From: Lachnospiraceae bacterium
Lineage (GTDB): Bacteria > Bacillota > Clostridia > Lachnospirales > Lachnospiraceae
DNA length: 12,779 nucleotides
Direction of reading: 5' to 3'
Assembly (NCBI GenBank): GCA_029068665.1
Contig: JAIECC010000119.1
Span: 1-12,779 of the forward strand
How positions within the stretch are numbered: position 1 is the stretch's first letter; each line of letters opens with the position of its first letter. This document shows, one piece after another, positions 1 to 6,540 of this stretch. The notes below the pieces were generated by a model, which was given only the letters and a program-made list of their open reading frames with translations, was not told the origin of the DNA and did no database searches. The position numbers and the translations under genes were made by a program.

Positions 1-20
1 CTTTTTTCTCGTTTTATCGT

Positions 21-899
21 CTATTCTGCCCTATAGTTCAAGAACCCTTCTCCTACTGTTTCATTGGCATCCGTAACAATTACAAATGCCTTAGGATCTA
101 TTTCAAATACAATTTCCTTCAATTCTACGATTTGTTTTCTGGAAACCACACACATCAGCATATTTTTCCGGGCTCCGGTATGCATTCCGGTTATGTCAAT
201 TCCGGTTATCCCCCGCTGAAGCTCCGACATGATACGTTGACTGATTTCTTCTGCCTGATCTGAAATCACATACCCTACCTTCGAAAACTTTAAGCCATTC
301 ATGATACTATCTGATACTCTTGTAACAATAAAAATTGCGACCAGGGCATAAAGTGCATTCTCCAGCCCAAATATAATGCCACCTGCAATCACAATGGCAC
401 CATCAACTACTGCCAGAATCTGAGCCTCAGTCAGATATCGAAATCGGGTCTGCAGAAGAACTGCCAGCAAATCCATGCCTCCTGTAGTAGATCCTACCGC
501 AAATACCAGACCCAAACCCAGACCCATCAGCACAGCGCCTAATACGGAATTCAGCATTGTATCACCGGTTGGTAATTGTGTGATCGGAATCACTCCCAGG
601 TATACTGTGAATACAATTGCTGATAATATCCCCCGCCGAAGGAAACGCTTTCCCAATATATAATAGGCAAATACAAACAAAGGAATATTACAGAGCAGAT
701 TCGTAAGCCATAATGGAACTCCTTCTTCCCCTATAATATTCCTTGTCAATTCTTTTATAATAATTCCAATACCGGTGACCCCCCCGGTTACCAGCTGCAT
801 GGGCTCAAACACACAGTTTACGGCAGTTGCCATAAGACCGGTTCCCAACAGGATTGCCAGCCCATTCCATATCCGATTTTTATTTCCCAACGCTACCAT
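21..899 (-). CDS. YitT family membrane protein (DUF161 + DUF2179)
   Basis: This 292-residue protein matches the YitT family of Firmicutes membrane proteins, whose transported substrate or function is not firmly known. The N-terminal part (about residues 10-200) holds several hydrophobic segments, including a glycine-rich stretch near 120-142 (GAVLMGLGLGL, then GSTTGGMD) typical of the family. The soluble C-terminal part (about 208-288) fits DUF2179: ITGIDITGMHTGARKNML is followed by a PKAFVIVTDANETVGEGF ending. Length is normal and both ends look intact. The ATG at 899 lies inside the end of the preceding gene (20-base overlap) and has only weak purine-rich sequence upstream, so translation is probably coupled. 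It is the last gene of a three-gene minus-strand operon. Family assignment is strong; function is not. Confidence 0.92.
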   Translation of the reverse strand: MVALGNKNRIWNGLAILLGTGLMATAVNCVFEPMQLVTGGVTGIGIIIKELTRNIIGEEGVPLWLTNLLCNIPLFVFAYYILGKRFLRRGILSAIVFTVYLGVIPITQLPTGDTMLNSVLGAVLMGLGLGLVFAVGSTTGGMDLLAVLLQTRFRYLTEAQILAVVDGAIVIAGGIIFGLENALYALVAIFIVTRVSDSIMNGLKFSKVGYVISDQAEEISQRIMSELQRGITGIDITGMHTGARKNMLMCVVSRKQIVELKEIVFEIDPKAFVIVTDANETVGEGFLNYRAE

Positions 900-1566
900 T
901 CTCTTCTTGTTCCTTTTTACTAAATTTGCGCAGATGCTTTTTCAGCTTTCTGCTCATAGTAATAGTATGGAACAATTTATTCTTTTTAGACATTTCATCG
1001 GTTAAAAGATTTCCCACACAGATACATAACCTGGCATTGGTCCTTTTCCTATCATATTCCATATAACGGCGCACTTCACCGGCATGAAGCCCTATAACCA
1101 ATATTTCCGGCGCAATGGAATTAATCTCATTTACCATCATTTCGGGTGATTTCATGGATTTCAAATACAATCCATGAATTGCCAGATAAGGATAAACATT
1201 TCGAACACTGCTCATAACAAATTCCAACTGCTTTTTATCTTCCATTAAAAAGCATAAATCCAATCCCATGTCCGCTGCATATCCACATATCTGCATGGTA
1301 TAATTCAGGATGGAAAAATCAGCCAGCTCATGCCGCTCTTTCTTGGGTATCAATGAACGAAGCGCATCGTCACCCGGAAGCCAAAGGATCTGCTCATTTC
1401 TCTGTATCAGTGTCTTTGCTTCGGAAAGATAATTGCACTGTTCTGCGGATACAAAGAAAATCGTATATAATGTAGGTTCTTCCAAAAAATCACAGCTTTT
1501 CTCATACAATTGCCGTTCACTGTATATTTGAAAAGGGATGTCAAATAATTCCAACTGCTCATTCAT
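880..1566 (-). CDS. degenerate WecG/TagA/CpsF-like glycosyltransferase homologue
   Basis: This protein of about 228 residues resembles the WecG/TagA/CpsF glycosyltransferase family, which adds N-acetylmannosamine-type sugars to lipid carriers. The resemblance is in the general pattern: a YTIFFVSAEQ strand, QILWLPGDDA where the family has a PDG-type motif, a YPYLAIHGLYL strand, and INSIAPEILVIGL before the last conserved region. The active-site signatures are poor. The usual G-x-P-x-Q-E motif reads GLHAGEVRR (about residues 159-167), so the conserved Gln is absent. It may therefore not be a working transferase. I chose ATG 1566; TTG 1578 is an alternative but lies only 2 bases from AAGGA. The gene starts 17 bases after the LytR_C-domain gene and overlaps the YitT gene by 20 bases. 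Fold-level assignment is moderate, activity doubtful. Confidence 0.62.
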   Translation of the reverse strand: MNEQLELFDIPFQIYSERQLYEKSCDFLEEPTLYTIFFVSAEQCNYLSEAKTLIQRNEQILWLPGDDALRSLIPKKERHELADFSILNYTMQICGYAADMGLDLCFLMEDKKQLEFVMSSVRNVYPYLAIHGLYLKSMKSPEMMVNEINSIAPEILVIGLHAGEVRRYMEYDRKRTNARLCICVGNLLTDEMSKKNKLFHTITMSRKLKKHLRKFSKKEQEENGSVGK

Positions 1567-1583
1567 TTCATTATCCAAAATCC

Positions 1584-2102
1584 TTATTGAGCATCATCTG
1601 TACCAATGATGATCTGAATTTCCACTCCGCTGCTGATGGTACCTACCTCTACAGTAGCATTTCGGAACTGTCCTACTAAATCCTGACCCATTCCTTCCTG
1701 TGTTACAATTATTCTTGTACCTGTCAGTGTTTCCGTTTCATAATTGCCAATTTGTGTTACATTAAAGCCTGCATTATTGAGTTTTTCCTGCCAACCCGCT
1801 GCAACACCTGCAACATCCGTACTGTTCAACACTTCAATGGTATGACCCACAGAAGAAATCGGTTCTACTGTTGCCGGAGGTTCTGTAGACGGCTCTGTAG
1901 TGGCAGGATCGTCTCCGGTGGACGGATCGTTAAGATCTTCTGTACTGATTGGTATATCTTCCGTGGAATCCTTACCATTTCCACCGCCTCCAAAAATCTG
2001 TATCAAAAAGTATATTGCAAAAATTACAATTGCAATACCTAAAATTACAATCAATGTCTTTAAAAACGCTTCTCCAAATAATTTTAACATCTTCTTATTC
2101 AA
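1584..2102 (-). CDS. membrane-anchored LytR C-terminal domain (LytR_C) protein
   Basis: This is a single-pass membrane protein of about 172 residues. A short basic N-terminus is followed by one hydrophobic helix (about residues 14-37), then a Gly-rich and Thr/Ser/Pro/Asp/Glu-rich linker (about 38-84), then a C-terminal domain (about 85-168) starting HTIEVLNSTDVAGVAAGW, which fits the LytR_C family. That domain is found at the ends of LytR-CpsA-Psr cell-wall ligases and in small stand-alone proteins; the catalytic LCP domain is absent here. The linker composition suggests the domain sits outside the membrane. I chose TTG at 2102 because a GGGAGG site ends exactly 8 bases upstream; ATG 2090 is 20 bases away. 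It is first in an operon with the WecG/TagA-like and YitT genes. A cell-envelope role is inferred. Confidence 0.8.
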   Translation of the reverse strand: MNKKMLKLFGEAFLKTLIVILGIAIVIFAIYFLIQIFGGGGNGKDSTEDIPISTEDLNDPSTGDDPATTEPSTEPPATVEPISSVGHTIEVLNSTDVAGVAAGWQEKLNNAGFNVTQIGNYETETLTGTRIIVTQEGMGQDLVGQFRNATVEVGTISSGVEIQIIIGTDDAQ

Positions 2103-2154
2103 AATAAAGACCTCCCAACCTGCGTTATCTATTGTCAAAAAAACTCTGTATTTG

Positions 2155-2183
2155 AGTATATCAGACAAAAGTTTCATTTTCAA
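2155..2183 (-). promoter_or_regulatory. predicted sigma-A promoter for the LytR_C-WecG-YitT operon
   Basis: On the minus strand, a -35 TTGAAA (2183-2178), a 17-base spacer and a -10 TATACT (2160-2155) lie about 53 bases upstream of the TTG start at 2102. The hexamers and spacing are close to the vegetative consensus. The -35 overlaps the -35 of the divergent plus-strand promoter. Confidence 0.65.
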
Positions 2184-2205
2184 GTCATTGATTCTATGTT
2201 ATAGT
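2177..2205 (+). promoter_or_regulatory. predicted sigma-A promoter for the SDR gene
   Basis: On the plus strand, TTTTCA (2177-2182), a 17-base spacer and TATAGT (2200-2205) lie about 58 bases upstream of the ATG at 2264. The -35 is weaker than that of the divergent minus-strand promoter, with which it shares six bases. Confidence 0.5.
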
Positions 2206-2263
2206 ATTTTTAAGATTTTTGAAGGATTTTTATGAAAGCTTCGAACCTGGCAGGAGGATAGTC

Positions 2264-2992
2264 ATGAAAAAAACAGCCATTGTCACCGGTGCATCCACCG
2301 GAATCGGAAAAGCGATTGCTCTTGAGCTGGCAGAGCAATATGAACGAATTGCAATTACTTCCTATAAACATCCGGAAGAATTAATGCATACCAAAAGCTT
2401 ATTATTAAAGCAAGGTGTGGAATGTATCGCCTGTTCCGGTGACAGCGGCAGCTATACCTTTGTACAGGAATTCGTCCAGACTGTCCTTTCTTCCTGGGGA
2501 CGAATTGATACTTTGATCAATAATGCCGGAATCTCTTCTGTCTGTCTTTTAACAGAACTGAGCATACAGGAATGGGAAACCCTGTTAAGCACCAATCTTT
2601 CCTCTGTATTTTATTATTGTCATGAAGTGATTCCCTTTATGATCCGGGAGCATTCCGGGAGAATTCTGAATATCTCTTCCGTCTGGGGGGAAGTAGGGGC
2701 CTCTTGTGAAGCAGCATACTCTGCAACCAAAGGCGGGGTCAATGCACTGACTCAGGCATTAGGCAAAGAACTGGCCCCAAGCGGAATTGCAGTAAATGCT
2801 CTTTCCTGTGGTGCAGTCAATACAGATATGAACTCCTGCTTTTCATCAGAAGAACTGTCTGTCTTAGAAGAATCCATCCCCTTCGGAAGAATGGCTTCTC
2901 CAAAAGAAGCCGCCCAATGTGCTTTGCAGATTCTTTCTTCTCCCACATACTTAACCGGACAGATTATCCGCTTTGACGGCGGCTGGATTTGA
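2264..2992 (+). CDS. short-chain dehydrogenase/reductase (FabG / EF-P 5-aminopentanone reductase type)
   Basis: This is a 242-residue classical SDR oxidoreductase using NAD(P)H. Visible motifs are the Rossmann glycine motif TGASTGIG (residues 8-15), NNAG (86-89), catalytic Asn111, Ser139, and Tyr152-x3-Lys156, plus the C-terminal YLTGQ...DGGW. The ATG at 2264 has AGGAGG at 2252-2257; an upstream TTG at 2219 has no such site. The signature NISSVWGEVGASCEAAYSATK resembles clostridial SDRs annotated as elongation factor P 5-aminopentanone reductase (YmfI-like) as well as FabG, so both beta-ketoacyl-ACP reduction and EF-P modification are possible. The adjacent carrier-protein operon favours the first only weakly, because this gene has its own promoter on the opposite strand. 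Its last 42 bases overlap the convergent phosphopantetheinyl transferase gene. Confidence 0.9.
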   Translation: MKKTAIVTGASTGIGKAIALELAEQYERIAITSYKHPEELMHTKSLLLKQGVECIACSGDSGSYTFVQEFVQTVLSSWGRIDTLINNAGISSVCLLTELSIQEWETLLSTNLSSVFYYCHEVIPFMIREHSGRILNISSVWGEVGASCEAAYSATKGGVNALTQALGKELAPSGIAVNALSCGAVNTDMNSCFSSEELSVLEESIPFGRMASPKEAAQCALQILSSPTYLTGQIIRFDGGWI

Positions 2993-3715
2993 TTCCTGCA
3001 ATTCTGCCAGACATTCTTCCAGCTTAACCTTATGGTGTTCCACTTCCTGCATTTCTATTGTACAAACTGCACATTTATATCCGGTCTCCAATTCTATCCA
3101 TTGACAGACCGGATTCTTTTTTGGGATTCCCTGTTTTCTTATTTGTGACAACAGCTCTTTTTCTATCGTTGGAAGAATGGTGATGGTTCCAGTCTTCCGG
3201 TCTGTTGAAAAACTGCTTAACGGCATATAGAATCCGGTTCCACATAATTTCATAAAGCTTTCCTTCATGGTCCAGTATTCTGCAAATATATCCGGCCGTT
3301 CCTGAAGCGGATACGAAAAAATATCGCTCACTTCCTCTGAATGAAAAAATCTTCGTACCACCCGTTCACTGTATTTTGCTGATTGTTCCACATCAATTCC
3401 TAATGGCTGTTTACCGGTACCACATACAATCCATGCTCCGGCATGGCTTAGGTTATAATGTGCATCAGCATATCCCGGCAAAAAAGGTTTTCCCTGCTCT
3501 TCCTTCTCAATCTTTAAGTCTGACAAGGGGATTCCAAATTCCCGCCACAATGCATAGAGCTCCAGCACACCGGTTGCCAGTCCCTTGGATTGATCCTCAG
3601 AACGCCGAAAACGCAGGGCTTTCGCCTTGCGTTCCGGTGTTAATATATCCAATGCCTGTTGGCGTTCCCTTTCATTCAGTTCCCGTTCCATTTTCAAAGA
3701 ATATATTTTTATCAT
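2951..3715 (-). CDS. 4'-phosphopantetheinyl transferase, Sfp type
   Basis: This enzyme moves phosphopantetheine from coenzyme A to the serine of a carrier protein. The Sfp-superfamily signatures are clear: NLSHA (residues 88-92 from ATG 3715), the magnesium motif GIDVE (106-110, Asp108 and Glu110) and WTMKESFMKLCG (148-159, Glu152 and Lys156). At about 254 residues it is slightly long for the group. The last 20 or so residues carry no family motif and are encoded antisense to the end of the SDR gene. ATG 3715 gives a normal MIKIYSL start but has no good binding site. TTG 3739, with AGGTG 10 bases upstream, would add 8 residues. Its natural partner is the acyl carrier protein two genes upstream in the same orientation. 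A plus-strand terminator hairpin lies within the gene at 3079-3122. Confidence 0.93.
   Translation of the reverse strand: MIKIYSLKMERELNERERQQALDILTPERKAKALRFRRSEDQSKGLATGVLELYALWREFGIPLSDLKIEKEEQGKPFLPGYADAHYNLSHAGAWIVCGTGKQPLGIDVEQSAKYSERVVRRFFHSEEVSDIFSYPLQERPDIFAEYWTMKESFMKLCGTGFYMPLSSFSTDRKTGTITILPTIEKELLSQIRKQGIPKKNPVCQWIELETGYKCAVCTIEMQEVEHHKVKLEECLAELQESNPAAVKADNLSG
3079..3122 (+). terminator. predicted intrinsic terminator of the SDR gene, inside the PPTase gene
   Basis: A perfect 9-bp stem, ATCCGGTCT (3079-3087) with AGACCGGAT (3106-3114), contains an inner 4-bp stem CAAT/ATTG (3089-3092/3100-3103) with a 7-base loop, and is followed by TTCTTTTTT (3114-3122). It starts 87 bases after the SDR stop codon. 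The T-tract is only on the plus strand, so it should act on SDR transcripts and not on the operon transcript that crosses it. Confidence 0.65.
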
Positions 3716-3725
3716 ATTTTCATTA

Positions 3726-3791
3726 TTAATTCTGCTCAAGCATTTCTAACACCTGAGATAAAACCTTGATTTCCGTTTCCTTTGCATCTGT
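3726..3791 (-). other. in-frame codon-like extension after the BtrH-like stop
   Basis: Directly after the TAA at 3794-3792 the same frame stays open for 21 codons and stops at TAA 3728-3726, 10 bases before the PPTase ATG. The translation begins TDAKETEIKVL and ends LEMLEQN. Its charged/hydrophobic spacing suits an amphipathic helix, and it has no plausible start codon of its own. It may be the lost C-terminal helix of the preceding gene. Chance openness over 21 codons cannot be excluded. Confidence 0.4.
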
Positions 3792-4781
3792 TTAATACTT
3801 AGCGAAACGATCCGCCCGGTCAATTTCTTCCGTGATTGAAATACGAACCAGTAAGTTTCTGGCAGTCTGTGTATTTTCAACAACCGTCGTATATTCATCT
3901 ACGATTGCCTGGCTGAATGGAAGATAATCATTTGCCATTAAATACTTGATCCGTTCCAGCATCAGCACCTTATGATCATAAATCAAATGCAGGGAACGAA
4001 TGTCATAATCCGGTTCTTCTGCGTGAAGCTGCTTATCAATCTGCTCGATTACCTTGTCATAGACATTCACACCAAAGGTAGTATCATTAAAGCGATTCCG
4101 CATCATCCGGAAATGATCTTTGGTATCCTCGCAATTCAAATACTCCTTTAATGTCCGCTTAATCAGGGTAATGTCCAGATCATAGTATGTGGTTTCGTTA
4201 TTTTTCAAAATAACATAAAGACCTCTGGTGCCCTTATAATCATCCTTGAACATATGATCTTCCGGTGCATTAATTACCTTATATCCACGCTCAACATCGC
4301 TGAAGGATACCGTTGAGTATGTATAATGCTCACCAAAGGTGAAATCACCAACATAGAAAATCTCTTTTTCAATGTTATATCCATAAATAAACAGCTCGTG
4401 TGGGAACTTGTAATCCACTTCCGCATTACAGAGAATCTTCGCCTCGTCAAATACGCCGTATACATAACCGTTCAGATCAATGGTCTTAATTACAAAGTCG
4501 ATAATGTTGCTGCAATAGCTTTCCACCTGCTCCTTTGTCATCAATGAAAAAATCAAATACGGACATTCCTTTAAAGAGCTGCTTCCCGGCATCATATCTG
4601 TAAACAGCATATCATCACCGGTAAATATTTCATTAATTGTATAACAACGCAATTGTATATAATTACTAAAAATCCATTTTCTGGCATTTTCATCATTTCC
4701 TAAAATGGAAAAAAGTGTTGCATGCCACTGCCAGGAAGTAATACCTGGATACGTTACGTCCAAAATCTTTTCGTTTGCCAT
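3792..4781 (-). CDS. BtrH N-terminal domain-like protein (cysteine-peptidase-like acyltransferase fold)
   Basis: This 329-residue soluble protein best resembles the butirosin biosynthesis BtrH N-terminal family, a cysteine-peptidase-like fold. BtrH itself transfers an acyl chain from an acyl carrier protein to an amino group of the antibiotic. The clearest match is HELFIYGYNIEKEIFYVGDF (about residues 128-147), where His128 and Asp146 fit the family's His/Asp positions, followed by a TYSTVSFSDVERGY strand-helix. The N-terminal helix, where a nucleophilic Cys would be expected, reads TSWQWHATLFSIL without Cys; cysteines occur at 46, 73, 90, 118 and 217. The C-terminal half (about 200-329) is mostly predicted helix and unassigned. 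ATG 4781 follows GGAGG by 8 bases; the TTG at 4796 overlaps that site. The gene lies 24 bases after the ACP gene. The family call is from pattern memory and the role is inferred from context. Confidence 0.6.
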   Translation of the reverse strand: MANEKILDVTYPGITSWQWHATLFSILGNDENARKWIFSNYIQLRCYTINEIFTGDDMLFTDMMPGSSSLKECPYLIFSLMTKEQVESYCSNIIDFVIKTIDLNGYVYGVFDEAKILCNAEVDYKFPHELFIYGYNIEKEIFYVGDFTFGEHYTYSTVSFSDVERGYKVINAPEDHMFKDDYKGTRGLYVILKNNETTYYDLDITLIKRTLKEYLNCEDTKDHFRMMRNRFNDTTFGVNVYDKVIEQIDKQLHAEEPDYDIRSLHLIYDHKVLMLERIKYLMANDYLPFSQAIVDEYTTVVENTQTARNLLVRISITEEIDRADRFAKY

Positions 4782-4805
4782 GTTATTAACCTCCAATTCC
4801 CAAAA

Positions 4806-5057
4806 CTAGTTCATTTTCTTTTCTACGGATTCAATTACATCATCAAAGCTTTCGTACTTATTCAACGCCAATTCGCTGTCATCGAATTCCACATTAAACT
4901 TATCCTCAAGTCCCACTAATAATTTAATGATAGAAACTGAATTCACATCATAATCATCCGTAATCGATGCAGATGTATCTACAGTAGCAACATCCAGTTC
5001 AGGAAGAACTTCTTCAATCACTTCCAATGACTGCTTTTTAATTAATTCCTTATCCAT
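4806..5057 (-). CDS. stand-alone acyl carrier protein with variant NSV attachment motif
   Basis: This 83-residue acidic helical protein is an acyl/peptidyl carrier. It would carry a substrate as a thioester on phosphopantetheine attached to Ser40. The order is typical: helix I (about 3-17), the loop, VNSVSIIKLLVGLEDKF with Ser40 at the start of helix II, then the FNVEFDD strand/helix III region and a final helix (about 71-82). The normally near-invariant Asp before the serine (DSL) is Asn here (NSV). The ATG has GGAGG 7 bases upstream (region 5058-5072). It lies 75 bases after the MATE exporter gene and directly before the BtrH-like gene, with the PPTase further down, so it is probably dedicated to this cluster rather than the AcpP of fatty acid synthesis. 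No ligase or ketosynthase is nearby. Confidence 0.88.
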   Translation of the reverse strand: MDKELIKKQSLEVIEEVLPELDVATVDTSASITDDYDVNSVSIIKLLVGLEDKFNVEFDDSELALNKYESFDDVIESVEKKMN

Positions 5058-5110
5058 GCCTTTTCCTCCAATTCTTTTAATAGCAACTTGCCGTCTCCAT
5101 ACATGTCATA

Positions 5111-5125
5111 GTATTATTTTAATAC
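5111..5125. repeat. short inverted repeat between MATE and ACP genes
   Basis: A perfect 6-bp inverted repeat GTATTA-TTT-TAATAC lies in the 75-base gap between the exporter stop and the ACP start. It is all A/T except the ends and has no T-tract on the minus strand, so it is not a convincing terminator. It could be a weak hairpin or a binding site, or chance in AT-rich DNA. Confidence 0.3.
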
Positions 5126-5132
5126 AAATTCA

Positions 5133-6455
5133 CTATAAATACAATCTTTTATTGTTAAGAAAGTACAAAGAAACCATTGCTGTCAGAACTTCCGTAATCG
5201 GCATGACCCACCAGATAATATCACCGCCCAAAATACCGGGAAGAATCCAGACTAAAAGCACGCAAAATACCAGTCCTCTTAAGAATCCAATCACAAAGGC
5301 ACAGACCGGCTTTACAATTGCCTGAAAGTAATTTGCCAGAAAAACATTGATAAATAAGGCAAAGCTGCCAACAAAGTAGATACGGATTGCCGGTATCCCA
5401 TATTCCAGTATATCCCAGGTAGGTGTTACAAAAGCATAAATACAGCCTTTTGTAAAGAAAAAAATGATCCCATACAGCAGTGCAGCCATAATAAAGCTTG
5501 TAAAAAGTCCGATATTTCTTACTTTTTTCACTCTGTCATATTCTCCTGCTCCCATGTTAAAAGAAACAATGGGCTGTGCAGAAAATGCCACACCATTTAA
5601 CAGGGCATTCACAACAATGGCTACATTCGAAATCACACTATATATTACAATCCCCCGTTCTCCCAGATAGCTCAGAATCTGAATATTGAACACAAATATT
5701 ACAATGCCCACGGATAATTCAGTAAGGAAACTAGAAGCACCATTTTTTATTACTTTTAATATATACTTTCCCTGAAAGGAAGAGATTTTGAACTTCATGG
5801 TATTCTGTCTGGTGAACAGATGGGAAATGGTAATCACCACATTTATCACATTGCCAATGATTGTAGCTATGATTGCACCGCTCATCCCCAGCTGCATCGG
5901 AAAAATCAGGATATAATCCAAAAGCATATTCAATGCCGAGCCCACAACAGACCCAATCATCGCCCGTTTCGGATCCTTGTCATTTTTAACAAAATTCTGA
6001 AAGAAAGGAACCAGCATATAAATCATACCAGAACCCATCAGCCACCTGCCGTATTCCAGAACCAGCTCCATATTCTCATTTGTTGCTCCCAAAACCGCTG
6101 CAATCCGTCTTATTTCCAAACTGCATCCTATCGTCAGTGCAAAGCCAATCAGTACTAACGTCAGTAATGCAGTAGTAAATATGGAAGAGGCCTCTTTTTC
6201 ATCTTTTCTTCCCTTAGCAACTGACATTAAAACCGAGCCGCCCACACCAAACATATATCCAAATGCAAAAAATACATTGAATACCGGAAGCAGCAAATTC
6301 AGTGCAACCAAGCCTTCCTTACCCACACCATGCCCTACCATCATTGTGTCTGTAATTACATATATGGAAGTAAATACATTGGAACACATGGATGGCAGAA
6401 GATAGCTGAAAAACAACTTCTGTGGTTTATCCTTTAATAAATCCAGCCTACTCAT
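5133..6455 (-). CDS. MATE family efflux transporter
   Basis: This 440-residue polytopic membrane protein fits the MATE (multi-antimicrobial extrusion) family, which exports drugs or metabolites using a proton or sodium gradient. Length and the roughly twelve hydrophobic segments are normal. Family-like stretches include the start KPQKLFFSYLLPSM, YVITDTMMVGHGVG at the first helix pair, KNDKDPKRAMIGSVVGSALN near the middle, and PIVSFNMGAGEYDRVKKV opening the second half. ATG 6455 is preceded by GAGG with a 6-base spacer; the in-frame TTG at 6467 overlaps that site. The gene follows dapL after a terminator-like hairpin whose T-tract ends only about 17 bases before the start codon. It appears to be first in the operon with the ACP, BtrH-like protein and PPTase, suggesting export of a product or self-protection. 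Substrate unknown. Confidence 0.92.
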   Translation of the reverse strand: MSRLDLLKDKPQKLFFSYLLPSMCSNVFTSIYVITDTMMVGHGVGKEGLVALNLLLPVFNVFFAFGYMFGVGGSVLMSVAKGRKDEKEASSIFTTALLTLVLIGFALTIGCSLEIRRIAAVLGATNENMELVLEYGRWLMGSGMIYMLVPFFQNFVKNDKDPKRAMIGSVVGSALNMLLDYILIFPMQLGMSGAIIATIIGNVINVVITISHLFTRQNTMKFKISSFQGKYILKVIKNGASSFLTELSVGIVIFVFNIQILSYLGERGIVIYSVISNVAIVVNALLNGVAFSAQPIVSFNMGAGEYDRVKKVRNIGLFTSFIMAALLYGIIFFFTKGCIYAFVTPTWDILEYGIPAIRIYFVGSFALFINVFLANYFQAIVKPVCAFVIGFLRGLVFCVLLVWILPGILGGDIIWWVMPITEVLTAMVSLYFLNNKRLYL

Positions 6456-6471
6456 ATCTTTCCTCAATTCA

Positions 6472-6540
6472 TAAAAACCGGCCTGCTATATTTATTCCTT
6501 CCGCAAATATACAGAAAGAACAAAGATATAGAAAGCCGGT
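6472..6540 (-). terminator. intrinsic terminator or attenuator between dapL and the MATE gene
   Basis: On the minus strand ACCGGCTTTCTATAT (6540-6526) pairs with ATATAGCAGGCCGGT (6491-6477): 15 positions with one wobble and one mismatch. An inner stem TTCTTTC/GAAGGAA (7 pairs with one wobble) lies within the loop. The outer stem is followed by TTTTTA (6477-6472). It may end the glnA-dapL transcript. No promoter is visible in the short space before the MATE start codon, so exporter transcription probably also crosses it. Confidence 0.7.

Noticed and set aside
2893..2911. Hairpin GGCTTCT-CCAAA-AGAAGCC, 40 bases after the PPTase stop on the minus strand, as a terminator for the carrier-protein operon
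   Set aside because: The position is right, but the minus strand continues CATTCTTCCG, too poor in T for an intrinsic terminator, and the sequence codes for normal SDR residues.
2264..2992. Firm assignment of the SDR as the ketoreductase of the carrier-protein system
   Set aside because: It is on the opposite strand with its own promoter and terminator, and its signature also fits clostridial EF-P 5-aminopentanone reductases, so the link is only possible.
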